Position numbers and translations under genes: made by a program | Shown: in pieces, positions 53,673 to 63,053 of the stretch | Position numbering within the stretch: the first letter of the stretch is position 1 | Layout: the number at the start of each line of letters is the position of its first letter | Notes under the pieces: generated by a model | Told to the model about the DNA's origin: nothing | Seen by the model: only the letters and a program-made list of their open reading frames with translations | Database searches by the model: none | DNA from: Nostoc sp. FACHB-110 | Lineage (GTDB): Bacteria; Cyanobacteriota; Cyanobacteriia; Cyanobacteriales; Nostocaceae | DNA: 64,000 nt | Reading direction: 5' to 3' | NCBI RefSeq assembly: GCF_014697425.1 | Contig: NZ_JACJRU010000026.1 | Coordinates: 1 to 64,000, forward strand

Positions 53673-55124
53673 ATGATTTGCAACGGCAAAATACCGCAAA
53701 AATCAATTCAGCAGCCAACCTATATCAACCCAAACCAGGTAATGTCTACACAGAATAACTTTTCTACCCAAAAGAAAGCTGAAAACCGCAAAACTAATTG
53801 CGAATATTTTCAGAAATCCCGCTTAAAACCTGTACAACTAATGATTTTTTTGTTAGCTACAGGATTATTAACAATAAGTTGCGGCTCTTTACCGAAAGAA
53901 GCAGCTGAAGCCCAGTCAAAAAATCGAGCGGGAGAGCGGAATAGTGCCACACCAGTAGATGTGGCGATCGCTCGAACAGATATATTAGAAAAACAGCCAG
54001 AATATACAGGTACAACAATTCCCTTCCGTACCGTATCATTGCGATCGCAAGTAGAAGCACGGTTATTATCTTTAAGCGTAGATGTCGGTGATAGCCTACG
54101 TAGAGGACAAAACATCGGCCAGTTAGATGATGCGTTGCTGTTAACAGATTTAAAACAAGCCGAAGCCGAACTCGCAGCCCAAAAATCAGAAGTAGCCAGA
54201 GCTTTAACCCAAGTCAGTAACGCCCGTGCAGAAGTAGAAAGACTGCGCTTACAACTGGTGCAAGCACAAGCCGATTCTGAAAGACAACAAAGATTATACA
54301 AAGAAGGTGCGATCGCCGAGCAAACAGCCGAACAAGCACGCACCCAAGCCCAAACAGCCGCCCAAGCCTTGCGGGCAGCTAATGAGCAAGTCCGTACAGA
54401 ACAACAAGCCGTCGCCGCCGCCCAAGGCAGAGTTCTGGCACAACAAGCCGTCGTCGCCCAAGCCAAAGAACGACGCTCTTACTCCCGACTAATTTCCCCC
54501 ATCAGTGGCGTAGTTACCAGCAAAGTTACAGAACCGGGCAACCTGTTGCAAGCAGGCTCTGAAGTTATTCAAATTGGTGACTTTAGCCGCGTCAAAGTCG
54601 TAGTCCAGGTTTCGGAATTAGAACTAGCAAAAATTAAACCAGGGCAATCAGTACAAGTACGGTTAGATGCCTTTGCTGACAAAACATTAACAGGTAGAGT
54701 TACACGCATCTCTCCCGCCGCCGATGCTACGGCTCGCCTCATCCCTGTAGAAGTCGAAATTCCCAACACTGGCAATAATATCGGTAGCGGACTTCTAGCC
54801 AGAGTTAATTTTGAAAACCAAACACAACCGCGAGTCGTCGTCGCCCAAACTGCCATTCAAACCCAAGCCAATAATCAGCAAAATCAGACAAATGGCACTG
54901 TATTTGTAGTTTCAGACAGTCAAAATCAGCCAAAAGTGACAGCACGTACTGTCACCTTGGGCAAAAAAGCTGATAGCAAAGTCGAAATCTTATCTGGTTT
55001 GCAACCTGGAGAACGCTACGTAGTACGTAGTGGTAGACCGTTAAAAGATGGCAACCCTGTACGCTTATCGATTCTCTCAGAAACAACAGAATCGAATTCT
55101 ACACCCCGTGGAACCAGAAATTAA
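53673..55124 (+). CDS. RND efflux periplasmic adaptor (AcrA-like lipoprotein)
   Basis: A 483-residue membrane fusion protein. A signal with lipobox LTISC at 66-70 suggests lipid anchoring. The lipoyl half (VSLRSQVEARLLSLSVDVGD) and its partner (SPISGVVTSKVTEPGNLL) flank an Ala/Gln-rich coiled-coil hairpin, and a beta-barrel follows (RVKVVVQVSELELAKIKPGQ). The N-terminus before the signal is long, so the ATG at 53742 (residue 24) is an alternative start; neither has a clear ribosome binding site. It pairs with the RND pump 156 bases downstream. Substrate unknown. Confidence 0.9.
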   Translation: MICNGKIPQKSIQQPTYINPNQVMSTQNNFSTQKKAENRKTNCEYFQKSRLKPVQLMIFLLATGLLTISCGSLPKEAAEAQSKNRAGERNSATPVDVAIARTDILEKQPEYTGTTIPFRTVSLRSQVEARLLSLSVDVGDSLRRGQNIGQLDDALLLTDLKQAEAELAAQKSEVARALTQVSNARAEVERLRLQLVQAQADSERQQRLYKEGAIAEQTAEQARTQAQTAAQALRAANEQVRTEQQAVAAAQGRVLAQQAVVAQAKERRSYSRLISPISGVVTSKVTEPGNLLQAGSEVIQIGDFSRVKVVVQVSELELAKIKPGQSVQVRLDAFADKTLTGRVTRISPAADATARLIPVEVEIPNTGNNIGSGLLARVNFENQTQPRVVVAQTAIQTQANNQQNQTNGTVFVVSDSQNQPKVTARTVTLGKKADSKVEILSGLQPGERYVVRSGRPLKDGNPVRLSILSETTESNSTPRGTRN

Positions 55125-55280
55125 CATCTTAGAAACTGACGTATAAAAACTAACAATCAAGTAATTGATTCAGGATGCAGGGGTATAAGTATTCACAACC
55201 ATTAATCCCCGACACCCAATCTCAATCATCAATCTTGATGCGTAAGTGTTTGTTCAGGTTGAATTTGGAGCGCAGTCATC

Positions 55281-58200
55281 ATGCAGCAAGTCCAGAAAAG
55301 CGGCGGATTTAGTATTAGTGCCATCTCAATTCGCCAACATATCGGTACGCTCATGCTTACCCTAGCGGTAATCGTTATGGGTGTATTCTTTATCATTAAA
55401 CTTCCAGTAGATTTACTACCATCAATTACCTACCCCCGGATTGGGGTACGCTTAGAAGCACCTGGAATTTCCCCAGAAGTGGCAATTGATGAAGTCACTA
55501 AGCCTTTAGAAGAAGCCTTTTCCGCTACCGAAGGTGTAGTACAAGTATTTTCCCAAACCCGTGAGGGGCAAGTTAGTTTAGATTTATACTTTCAACCGGG
55601 CGGTAATATTGACCAAGCTTTAAATGATGCGACAGCAGCCTTTAACCGCGCCAGAGGGACTTTACCAGACACCATAGAAGAACCACGCATATTTAAAGTA
55701 GATCCTTCCCAGTTACCTGTTTATGAAATGGCGTTAACTTCACCAACTTTGCAAGGTGTTGATTTACGCGTTTTTGCCGAAGAAGAACTCGCCCGTGAAC
55801 TAGGTGTTGTTCCTGGGGTAGCTGGGGTAGATGTATCAGGAGGAGTACCCGAAGAAGTCAGAGTCAATATAGATTTAAACCGTCTGCAAGCTTTGGGTGT
55901 AGGTTTAACAGATGTTTTAGATGAATTAAGAGACCGCAACCAAGATATTTCCGGTGGTCGAATTTTAGGGCAGAATTCTGAACCTTTAACTCGGACTGTG
56001 GGCAGGTTTCGCAGTGCAGAAGAATTGCGTGATTTATCCTTTGAAGTATCTGCGGCTAATACGAGCAATACTCAGTCAACAGTTCCGCGTCGCCGCGTTT
56101 ATCTGCGAGACTTTGCCGAAGTCATAGACGGCTCAGAATTACAAAGGGTTTTCGTTTCTTTGAATGGTGAACCAGCCGTCAAAGTCAGTATTCAAAAACA
56201 ACCAGATGCTAATACTATCAACGTCGTTGATGGTGTAAGAAAACGTGTAGAAGAACTGCGTCAGTCTGGTGTGATTCCTGAAGGAACCGTGATTACTGCG
56301 ACTTTGGATGAATCACGGTTTATCCGTAATTCTATATCTAATGTTACTAGTTCTGGGTTAATTGGGACATTACTCGCAGCGATCGCAGTTCTCCTATTCC
56401 TAGGTTCCATCAGACAAACTTTGATCATTGTCCTCGCTATACCTTTAGCCAGCCTCGCCGCAATTATCTTGATGGGTTTGTTTGGCTTATCCCTGAACGT
56501 TTTTAGTTTGGGTGGTTTAGCCTTGGGTGTGGGTATTGTGGTGGATAACTCCATCGTTATGTTAGAAAACATTGCCGAAGGTGTGGGTATGACACCAGGC
56601 AAAAGTAACCGAAGCAAATTAAACCAGCAACAATTAATCAATCAATCAGAACAAAGTAGCCGCGAAGTAGAATCAGCCTTAGTAGCTTCAACCAGTACCA
56701 ACTTAGTCGCAGTATTGCCATTTTTGCTGATTGGTGGGTTTATCGCCCTGCTATTTAATGAATTAATTTTGACAATTAGCTTTTCCGTCGCAGCTTCGAT
56801 TTTAATTGCTGTTACCGTTGTGCCGATGATGGCATCTCGAATGCTGGGATGGAAATTTTCGAGCCGTTTGAGTGAATTTTGGCTACTCAAAGAATTTAAT
56901 CGCCGCTTTGATGCTGCTACCAGAGGATATGGCGGCTTTTTAAGTATGATATTACGCTGGCGGATCATTACAGTTGCGATCGCCCTCCTTTTATTTGGTG
57001 GCGGTAGTTTGTGGATGGCTCCCCAAATTCCCCAAGAAATCCTCCCTAGAATTAATACCGGACAAGCTAACTTAAACGCTCAGTTTCCTCCAGGAACACC
57101 TTTGGAAACTAACCTCAAAGTCATGAATGCGGTAGATGAAATTCTTCGCAACCAACCAGAAACAGAATATATCTTTTCTACCTCTGGCGGAGCCTTATTT
57201 GGTAATACCACCAACGCCAACCCTTTACGCGGTACTAGCAACATTACCCTCAAATCTGGTACAGATGTTGAGGCTTACGTGGAAAGAGTCACCCAAGAAC
57301 TTGACAAATTAAACTTAGCCGGAATTCGCCTGCGCCTTTCCCCTGGGCAAGTACGAGGTTTAATTCTCAATAACTCCCCTGTACGTGGTGCGGACGTTGA
57401 CGTAATTCTCCAAGGTAACAACCCAAACACCTTACAACAAGCTGGTCGTCAAGTCTTAGCCGCCTTAGAAGAACAAGCCACCCTCGCCCGATTTCGTCCC
57501 GATGCTGATGAGCGCCAACCAGAAATTCAAATTCTGCCAGACTGGGAGCGTGTTGCCGCCTTGGGTTTAACTACTACAGACATTGGCGATACTATTCAAA
57601 CTGCCTTAGAAGGTAGCGTTCCCACCCAATTACAACGCGGCAACCGCTTAGTAGATGTCCGCGTCAAGTTAAATGAAACAGATGTGCAAACCCCATCTCA
57701 GTTAGAAAGATTGCCGTTGTTTGTCGATAATAATCATCAAGTCCGCTTAAGTGATGTTGCCAAAATTGTCGAAGGACAAGCACCCGGAGAAATTCAGCGC
57801 ATCAACCAGCGTCAAGTTGTCATCTTAGCTGGGAATTTAACCGAGGGTGCAAGTTTAAGCCAAGCCATAGAACAGGTCAGAGGCGTAATTAATAATCTTG
57901 ATTTACCAGAAGGTGTGAGCGTTTTACCTAGTGCCGCCGCCGAATCAAATCAACAACTCCAAAGTTCGCTGCAACTATTAGGTGGATTAGCAACATTTCT
58001 AGTATTTGTCGTCATGGCAGTGCAGTACAATTCCCTCATCGACCCTTTAGTAATTATGTTTACCATTCCCTTAGCATTAGCTGGGGGGATTTTCGGTCTG
58101 TATATTACTAAAACTGCGATTGGTGCTACCGTCATTGTCGGTGCAGTTTTGCTAGTAGGTATTGTCGTGAACAATGCCATCATCATGGTCGAGTTAGCCA

Positions 58201-58514
58201 ACCAACTTCGAGAAAGAGACAATATCGACCGCAAAACAGCAATTTTACAAGCTGCACCTCAACGCTTAAGACCTGTACTCATGACTACTATTACCACAGT
58301 GTTAGGGATGTTTCCCTTAGCATTGGGAATTGGCGAAGGATCTGAATTTTTGCAGCCCTTGGGTGTAGTTGTGTTTTCTGGCTTATCCTTAGCAACTGTA
58401 CTAACACTGTTTATTATTCCGTGTTTTTACACACTGCTGCACGATATTTTAGATTTCGGTTGGCTCAAGCCAATACTCAACAAGTTTGATAAGTGGAAGA
58501 AAAGATATTACTAA
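55281..58514 (+). CDS. RND efflux pump (AcrB/HAE1-like)
   Basis: A 1077-residue inner-membrane proton antiporter with twelve helices and two large periplasmic loops (about 40-350 and 590-900). The first helix is followed by LPVDLLPSITYPRIGVRLEA, and GVGIVVDNSIVMLENIAEG in helix 4 carries the proton-relay Asp (single Asp-Asn rather than Asp-Asp). IVGAVLLVGIVVNNAIIMVE is the matching second-half segment. It works with the adaptor just upstream; an outer-membrane channel is not in the window. Lipophilic drug or metabolite export is typical of the class. A hairpin at 58546-58566 may end the operon. Confidence 0.93.
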   Translation: MQQVQKSGGFSISAISIRQHIGTLMLTLAVIVMGVFFIIKLPVDLLPSITYPRIGVRLEAPGISPEVAIDEVTKPLEEAFSATEGVVQVFSQTREGQVSLDLYFQPGGNIDQALNDATAAFNRARGTLPDTIEEPRIFKVDPSQLPVYEMALTSPTLQGVDLRVFAEEELARELGVVPGVAGVDVSGGVPEEVRVNIDLNRLQALGVGLTDVLDELRDRNQDISGGRILGQNSEPLTRTVGRFRSAEELRDLSFEVSAANTSNTQSTVPRRRVYLRDFAEVIDGSELQRVFVSLNGEPAVKVSIQKQPDANTINVVDGVRKRVEELRQSGVIPEGTVITATLDESRFIRNSISNVTSSGLIGTLLAAIAVLLFLGSIRQTLIIVLAIPLASLAAIILMGLFGLSLNVFSLGGLALGVGIVVDNSIVMLENIAEGVGMTPGKSNRSKLNQQQLINQSEQSSREVESALVASTSTNLVAVLPFLLIGGFIALLFNELILTISFSVAASILIAVTVVPMMASRMLGWKFSSRLSEFWLLKEFNRRFDAATRGYGGFLSMILRWRIITVAIALLLFGGGSLWMAPQIPQEILPRINTGQANLNAQFPPGTPLETNLKVMNAVDEILRNQPETEYIFSTSGGALFGNTTNANPLRGTSNITLKSGTDVEAYVERVTQELDKLNLAGIRLRLSPGQVRGLILNNSPVRGADVDVILQGNNPNTLQQAGRQVLAALEEQATLARFRPDADERQPEIQILPDWERVAALGLTTTDIGDTIQTALEGSVPTQLQRGNRLVDVRVKLNETDVQTPSQLERLPLFVDNNHQVRLSDVAKIVEGQAPGEIQRINQRQVVILAGNLTEGASLSQAIEQVRGVINNLDLPEGVSVLPSAAAESNQQLQSSLQLLGGLATFLVFVVMAVQYNSLIDPLVIMFTIPLALAGGIFGLYITKTAIGATVIVGAVLLVGIVVNNAIIMVELANQLRERDNIDRKTAILQAAPQRLRPVLMTTITTVLGMFPLALGIGEGSEFLQPLGVVVFSGLSLATVLTLFIIPCFYTLLHDILDFGWLKPILNKFDKWKKRYY

Positions 58515-58545
58515 CATCAGGTGGCAATTACATCAAACTCTTGTA

Positions 58546-58566
58546 GGGTGGACATGTTGTCCGCCC
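58546..58566 (+). terminator. Hairpin after the RND operon
   Basis: GGGTGGACA (58546-58554) pairs with TGTCCGCCC (58558-58566) through a 3-base loop, with one G-T pair. It lies 32 bases past the pump stop codon. The tail (atttgatg) is only weakly T-rich. Confidence 0.5.
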
Positions 58567-58655
58567 ATTTGATGCAATAGCAATTCTATGAGCAGCTGCA
58601 CTGTATAAATCTTCTAGAGACGTTATCTACAAAGTCTTTCAAACAACCGATTAAT

Positions 58656-59594
58656 TCAATGCAACACAAATTTACGAACATGAGAATTTTGTGATGGAGA
58701 ACGCCGTAAAAAAATAGCAGATATCAAAAGTCGCCATGCTTTTGGCGAAAAGATAGCTTTATCTAACATTGACAGAAAGTTGGACAAATTTTTCTGCTTT
58801 AGGGCGACAAAAGCCCAATGAAGCTTTAAATAATTCTTGATATCTTTTAACTTTGGGATATGTTGACGATATTTTTCGTTAACCAAAGCGTAAATTTTTT
58901 CTTTAATCAAAATATTAGTATCTAAGCGTTTAGCAACCGCGAACTTATAATTATAAGCTCCTGACCAAATAGTCCGGTAAGCTAAACATTGATTAATAAA
59001 AATTGCATCACCAAATTGAGCAATTCTCAGCCAAGAATCTATATCATCACAATTAGCATCAAGTTGAGAATCCCAACCACCTGTTTGACAAAAAGCATCG
59101 CGCTGACAAGCTACTTGCACAGGTGTCCCAAAAGGTAATAATTCCAACAGCATTCCGTAATGAATGTCTGCTTGGGGAACATAAAAAGCTGAACCTGGGC
59201 CAAGTTGAGGTGTGCGATGAAGTTCCACTTCATGTTCATCCACCTGCGCCGCAATACAAGAGCAAATCACAGCATTTGGATGAAGCGCGATCGCCTTCAT
59301 CATTTCTTCGATACAATTAGCCGCTAAATAGTCGTCATCATCTAAAAATTTCACCCAGTCACCACTGGCTTTCTCTACACCTGCATTTACCGTTGCTGCA
59401 TGACCTTGATTAGTTTCATTGCGATGGTAAACTACTGCATCACCTAAACTCGCTACATAAGCTGCTGTCTCATCAGAAGAACAATCATCAGCGACAATCA
59501 CCTCGCAAGGAATTGTCTGATTAAGTACCGAATCAACTGCTCTACGTAGTAAGCTGACGCGGTTATAAGTAGTGATAACAACACTAAATTTCAT
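58656..59594 (-). CDS. Family 2 glycosyltransferase
   Basis: A 312-residue GT-A enzyme transferring a sugar from a nucleotide donor. It starts with the hallmark MKFSVVITTYNRVSLLRRAV, and VIVADDCSSDET and FLDDDDYLA carry the Asp residues for nucleotide and metal binding. ANCDDIDSWLRIAQ is the ED-like catalytic segment. No membrane helix. The ATG at 59594 is preferred to an upstream TTG at 59615. It stands alone, so acceptor and pathway are unknown; surface polysaccharide or glycolipid synthesis is likely. Confidence 0.88.
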   Translation of the reverse strand: MKFSVVITTYNRVSLLRRAVDSVLNQTIPCEVIVADDCSSDETAAYVASLGDAVVYHRNETNQGHAATVNAGVEKASGDWVKFLDDDDYLAANCIEEMMKAIALHPNAVICSCIAAQVDEHEVELHRTPQLGPGSAFYVPQADIHYGMLLELLPFGTPVQVACQRDAFCQTGGWDSQLDANCDDIDSWLRIAQFGDAIFINQCLAYRTIWSGAYNYKFAVAKRLDTNILIKEKIYALVNEKYRQHIPKLKDIKNYLKLHWAFVALKQKNLSNFLSMLDKAIFSPKAWRLLISAIFLRRSPSQNSHVRKFVLH

Positions 59595-59826
59595 AAAAAT
59601 CACAGCCGTAGTCAAGCTGTAAGTAATATACCTTCCATTTTCAATGACTTATACTAATTCTCCGTAAAGATCCACTTGATTTTTTAAACAAATCCTTTTA
59701 TGCCAACTGCGGATGAAATTTTTATTCAGGATAATAAAAATTCTATATTGTTTCATAACAGTAGACTGAAAGCCGATTCTCGATTTATTATGGATGATTG
59801 TGAGTTTTTAAAGCAGATAGGCGGCT

Positions 59827-60189
59827 ATGAACGCTCAAGAGATCATCCGCTCCATTGAAGCGGAACAGCTAAAATCAAATTTGCCCGATATTTATATCGG
59901 CGATACTGTCAAAGTCGGTGTCAAAATCAAAGAAGGCGATAAATACCGCGTACAACCCTACGAAGGCGTTGTCATTGCCAAGCGCAACGGCGGTATTAAC
60001 GAAACTATTACCGTTCGCCGTGTATTCCAAGGGGTAGGTGTAGAGCGAGTGTTCTTATTACACTCTCCGCGCATCGACAGCATTAAAGTGGTACGTCGTG
60101 GTAAAGTACGTCGTGCTAAACTTTACTACCTGCGCGATCGCGTTGGTAAAGCCACCCGGATCAAGCAACGCTTTGATCGTCCTTTGTAA
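59827..60189 (+). CDS. rplS: 50S ribosomal protein L19
   Basis: A 120-residue large-subunit protein at the subunit interface. The core (GDTVKVGVKIKEGDKYRVQP, GVVIAKRNGGINETITVRR, HSPRIDSIKVVRRGKVRRAK, YYLRDRVGKATRIK) is a full match to the family. A spacer of 151 bases with a small hairpin (AGCGGC/GCCGCT, 60227-60242) and a new promoter separates it from trnW and secE; the order rplS-trnW-secE-nusG is conserved in cyanobacteria. Confidence 0.97.
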   Translation: MNAQEIIRSIEAEQLKSNLPDIYIGDTVKVGVKIKEGDKYRVQPYEGVVIAKRNGGINETITVRRVFQGVGVERVFLLHSPRIDSIKVVRRGKVRRAKLYYLRDRVGKATRIKQRFDRPL

Positions 60190-60245
60190 TTTTTGGCTCA
60201 GGGTATGAGAGAAATCTCAATTAACAAGCGGCTTTTGCCGCTAAG

Positions 60246-60274
60246 TTGATCCCTCGACAAAAATCATGTACAAT
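60246..60274 (+). promoter_or_regulatory. Probable promoter of the trnW-secE-nusG-rpl operon
   Basis: TTGATC (60246-60251) and TACAAT (60269-60274) are spaced by 17 bases, giving a start near 60281, about 60 bases before the tRNA. Confidence 0.45.
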
Positions 60275-60339
60275 CAAAATCGCAATTGCGTTAAACTAGA
60301 TAAAAGTTCAGCGCAATCACCGAATCCAAACCAACCTGT

Positions 60340-60412
60340 GCGCTCTTAGTTCAGTTGGTAGAACGCAGGTCTCCAAAACCTGATGTCGGGGGTTCAAGTC
60401 CTCCAGGGCGCG
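60340..60412 (+). tRNA. trnW: tRNA-Trp (CCA anticodon)
   Basis: A 73-base cloverleaf: acceptor stem GCGCTCT/AGGGCGC with discriminator G, D arm with AGTTGGTAGA, anticodon loop CTCCAAA in the stem CAGGT/ACCTG, and T arm GGGGGTTCAAGTCCTCC. The anticodon CCA reads tryptophan. The CCA tail is not encoded. It lies upstream of secE as in other cyanobacteria. Confidence 0.97.
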
Positions 60413-60430
60413 CTCGCAAGCAAAAACAAA

Positions 60431-60483
60431 ACCCGAAACAATAGCACTTCTATCTACCGTAGTTAGTGCTGATGATTTCGGGT
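60431..60483 (+). other. Two-stem hairpin between trnW and secE
   Basis: ACCCGAAA (60431-60438) pairs with TTTCGGGT (60476-60483), and inside it AGCACT (60443-60448) pairs with AGTGCT (60465-60470). It could be a processing site freeing the tRNA, or an attenuator before secE. The tail (atacttgtttt) is moderately T-rich. Confidence 0.5.
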
Positions 60484-60600
60484 ATACTTGTTTTATACAT
60501 TAGAGAATTTTTGCTGCAAGTCAGCAGGCTGGAATCAAAGCTGTAAACCTGAGGTTACACTCAACAGGATATAGCTGTACAAGAAACGGGGGGATAAACA

Positions 60601-60822
60601 GTGGCTAAAAAAAATGAAGCTGAAATGCCAGAAAACACTGGCGGTCTAAACATCCAAAACTTTTTTCAAGGTACAAAAGAAGAACTTGAAAAAGTAGTTT
60701 GGCCAAGTCGCAGACAGCTAGTGAGCGAATCAGCAGCCGTGTTGTTAATGGTGACTCTCTCCGCATCTCTGATTTATTTGGTGGATGGATTGTTTGCTTG
60801 GGCAGCAAAACAGGTGTTCTGA
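60601..60822 (+). CDS. secE: Preprotein translocase subunit SecE
   Basis: A 73-residue single-helix SecE that clamps SecY in the translocon. The amphipathic FFQGTKEELEKVVWPSRRQL is the conserved cytoplasmic helix, and SAAVLLMVTLSASLIYLVDG is the membrane span. GTG start. Its TGA overlaps the nusG ATG by one base (TGATG), so translation is coupled. Confidence 0.95.
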   Translation: MAKKNEAEMPENTGGLNIQNFFQGTKEELEKVVWPSRRQLVSESAAVLLMVTLSASLIYLVDGLFAWAAKQVF

Positions 60823-61454
60823 TGACTTTTGCAACAGACGACCCACTTAACTCAAATTTGCAGTCAGAGGAAACAGCAGAAGCAGCGCTCAAAGAAGCGC
60901 GGTGGTATGCAGTGCAAGTAGCCTCCGGCTGTGAAAAACGCGTCAAAACAAACTTGGAACAACGCATCCAAACCTTTGACGTTGCCGACAAAATCATTCA
61001 AGTCGAAATTCCACATACGCCAGCAGTCAAAATTCGGAAAGATGGCAGTCGCCAGCATACAGAAGAAAAAGTTTTTCCTGGTTATGTGCTAGTCAGAATG
61101 GTGATGAATGATGATACATGGCAGGTAGTTCGTAACACCTCTCATGTGATCAACTTCGTAGGCGCAGAACAAAAACGTGGCAGTGCCAAAGGTCGTGGTC
61201 ACGTTAAACCAGTACCTCTGAGTTACTCAGAAGTAGAGCGGATATTCAAGCAAACCACCGAACAAGAGCCAGTCGTCAAAATTGACATGGCTACAGGTGA
61301 TAAAATTATCGTGCTTTCTGGCCCATTTAAGGACTTTGAAGGCGAGGTGATTGAAGTCAGTCCAGAGCGTAGCAAACTTAAAGCCTTGCTCTCGATTTTT
61401 GGCCGAGATACACCCGTTGAATTGGAATTCAATCAGGTAGAAAAACAGAGCTAA
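60822..61454 (+). CDS. nusG: Transcription termination/antitermination factor NusG
   Basis: A 210-residue elongation factor linking RNA polymerase to ribosome or Rho. The NGN domain (RWYAVQVASGCEKRVKTNLE, VFPGYVLVRMVMNDDTWQVV) and the C-terminal KOW motif (GDKIIVLSGPFKDFEGEVIE) are complete. A longer frame from 60699 is the secE overlap and is not real; the ATG at 60822 overlaps the secE stop. A variable N-terminal extension of about 25 residues is common in cyanobacteria. rplK follows after 6 bases. Confidence 0.97.
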   Translation: MTFATDDPLNSNLQSEETAEAALKEARWYAVQVASGCEKRVKTNLEQRIQTFDVADKIIQVEIPHTPAVKIRKDGSRQHTEEKVFPGYVLVRMVMNDDTWQVVRNTSHVINFVGAEQKRGSAKGRGHVKPVPLSYSEVERIFKQTTEQEPVVKIDMATGDKIIVLSGPFKDFEGEVIEVSPERSKLKALLSIFGRDTPVELEFNQVEKQS

Positions 61455-61460
61455 ATACAA

Positions 61461-61886
61461 ATGGCGAAAAAAGTAGTAGCGGTCATTAAATTGGCCCTGA
61501 ATGCTGGAAAAGCCAACCCAGCACCACCAGTTGGCCCGGCATTGGGTCAACATGGTGTGAACATCATGATGTTCTGCAAAGAGTACAACGCCAAAACAGC
61601 CGACCAAGCTGGTATGGTTATCCCAGTAGAAATCTCCGTTTATGAAGACCGGAGTTTTACATTTGTACTCAAAACCCCACCAGCATCAGTATTGATTCGC
61701 AAAGCCGCGAAAATCGAAAGAGGTTCCAATGAACCCAACAAAAAGAAAGTCGGTTCAATTACCAAAGCGCAATTGCGAGAAATTGCCCAAACCAAATTAC
61801 CAGACCTCAACGCCAACGACATAGACGCGGCAATGAACATTGTGGCCGGAACCGCTAAAAACATGGGCGTTACCATTACTGAATAG
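61461..61886 (+). CDS. rplK: 50S ribosomal protein L11
   Basis: A 141-residue protein of the GTPase-associated centre. The N-terminal KLALNAGKANPAPPVGPALG (about 10-29) and C-terminal rRNA-binding KTPPASVLIRKAAKIERGS are full matches. It starts 6 bases after nusG. The spacer to rplA (158 bases) contains low-complexity repeats at 61933-61989, so the operon has been interrupted by repeat insertion rather than by a gene. Confidence 0.98.
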   Translation: MAKKVVAVIKLALNAGKANPAPPVGPALGQHGVNIMMFCKEYNAKTADQAGMVIPVEISVYEDRSFTFVLKTPPASVLIRKAAKIERGSNEPNKKKVGSITKAQLREIAQTKLPDLNANDIDAAMNIVAGTAKNMGVTITE

Positions 61887-61932
61887 TACAAGCAGGCAGG
61901 AGGCAGGGGTCAGAAGGAAAGAATATAACTTC

Positions 61933-61989
61933 GCACTCAGCACTCAGCACGCTGCTCAACGCCCCGCTACTGCTAACAGCACTCAGCAC
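61933..61989. repeat. Low-complexity cactcag repeat in the rplK-rplA spacer
   Basis: Units of gcactca recur (gcactcagcactcagcac at 61933-61950, and again at 61978-61989), separated by a short GC-rich stretch. This is spacer-repeat DNA of the same general type as the heptamer arrays elsewhere in the window. Confidence 0.7.
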
Positions 61990-62044
61990 TTAAAAAACTA
62001 TCGGGGGAGAAGCCCAGCTTCGCCAATGACCCCAGGAGAAAAAA

Positions 62045-62761
62045 ATGACAAAAAAAGTATCGCGTCGCTTGCGGGAACTGCAAGCAAAAATAGAGGACAG
62101 GGAATACGCACCCCTAGACGCTTTAGCACTACTAAAAGAAACAGCAACAGCTAAATTCCCCGAAGCTGCCGAAGCACATATCCGGTTGGGAATTGACCCG
62201 AAATATACAGACCAACAATTGCGGACAACGGTAGCACTACCCAAAGGTACAGGACAAATTGTCCGGGTAGCAGTTATCGCCAGAGGTGAAAAAGTCACAG
62301 AAGCAACTAACGCTGGTGCTGATATTGTTGGTTCGGAAGAATTGATTGACGAAATCCAAAAAGGCATGATGGATTTCGATAAACTAATTGCTACGCCAGA
62401 TGTCATGCCACAGGTAGCGAAACTAGGTAAATTACTAGGCCCTCGTGGTTTGATGCCATCACCCAAAGGTGGTACAGTCACATTTGACATTGCAAGTGCG
62501 ATCGCCGAATTCAAAGCTGGTAAATTAGAATTCCGGGCTGACCGTACAGGTATTGTTCATGTTATGTTTGGTAAGGCAGGTTTCTCCCCAGAAGATTTGT
62601 TAGTAAACTTGAAGGCGTTGCAAGAAACAATTGACCGTAACCGTCCTTCAGGCGCAAAAGGCCGCTATTGGCGCAGCTTCTATGTGTCTGCTACTATGGG
62701 GCCTGCAATTAAAGTTGACATCACAGCTTTACGGGATTTAAAACTGACTGAAGCTGCATAA
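62045..62761 (+). CDS. rplA: 50S ribosomal protein L1
   Basis: A 238-residue protein of the L1 stalk that helps release deacylated tRNA from the E site and may repress its own operon. The family stretches AAEAHIRLGIDPKYTDQQLR, LGKLLGPRGLMPSPKGGTVT and GIVHVMFGKAGFSPEDL are present. The start follows CCAGGAG about 5 bases upstream. The L10 leader lies between it and rplJ. Confidence 0.98.
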   Translation: MTKKVSRRLRELQAKIEDREYAPLDALALLKETATAKFPEAAEAHIRLGIDPKYTDQQLRTTVALPKGTGQIVRVAVIARGEKVTEATNAGADIVGSEELIDEIQKGMMDFDKLIATPDVMPQVAKLGKLLGPRGLMPSPKGGTVTFDIASAIAEFKAGKLEFRADRTGIVHVMFGKAGFSPEDLLVNLKALQETIDRNRPSGAKGRYWRSFYVSATMGPAIKVDITALRDLKLTEAA

Positions 62762-62840
62762 GAAATGGGAATAGGGTTGAGGGAGTAGGAGAGCAAAAGC
62801 CTACTCCCAACTCGCCACTTCCCCAAAAACTAAATAGTTC

Positions 62841-62990
62841 AAACCGGAGACAGCAGGTGCGAATAGCTTAATGTCCTGCCGAGGTAAAAACTCTCATTAC
62901 CTGAAGTACTACCCAAAAGGTGTAGGCGCTACAGCGTCAAGAGTTTTGCTGCGAACCCCGGTTAAAAAAACTGGGGTTTATTGTTTTTGG
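62841..62990 (+). ncRNA. L10 (rplJL) mRNA leader with attenuator-like hairpin
   Basis: The sequence accggagacagcaggtgcg, followed by taatgtcctgccgaggtaaa, has the conserved L10-leader shape, with GCAGG (62853-62857) pairing to CCTGC (62875-62879). This is the RNA bound by the L10-(L7/L12) complex for autoregulation. At its end AACCCC/GGGGTT with inner pairs (62954-62978) forms a hairpin followed by TTATTGTTTTT, a partial terminator that sets L10/L12 levels apart from L1/L11. Confidence 0.85.
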
Positions 62991-63053
62991 TTGTTCAGAA
63001 CTACAACACACAAGCAGGGAAATCGCTGATTTTGCCCTTGGAGGTGAAACAAG

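Noticed and set aside
53810..54466. Long minus-strand frame of 218 codons opposite the RND adaptor
   Set aside because: It is antisense to an Ala/Gln-rich coiled coil, rich in Ser/Ala/Cys from codon complement, and has no family features.
61840..62154. 104-codon frame across the rplK-rplA spacer
   Set aside because: It overlaps both ribosomal genes in another frame and reads through the cactcag repeat.
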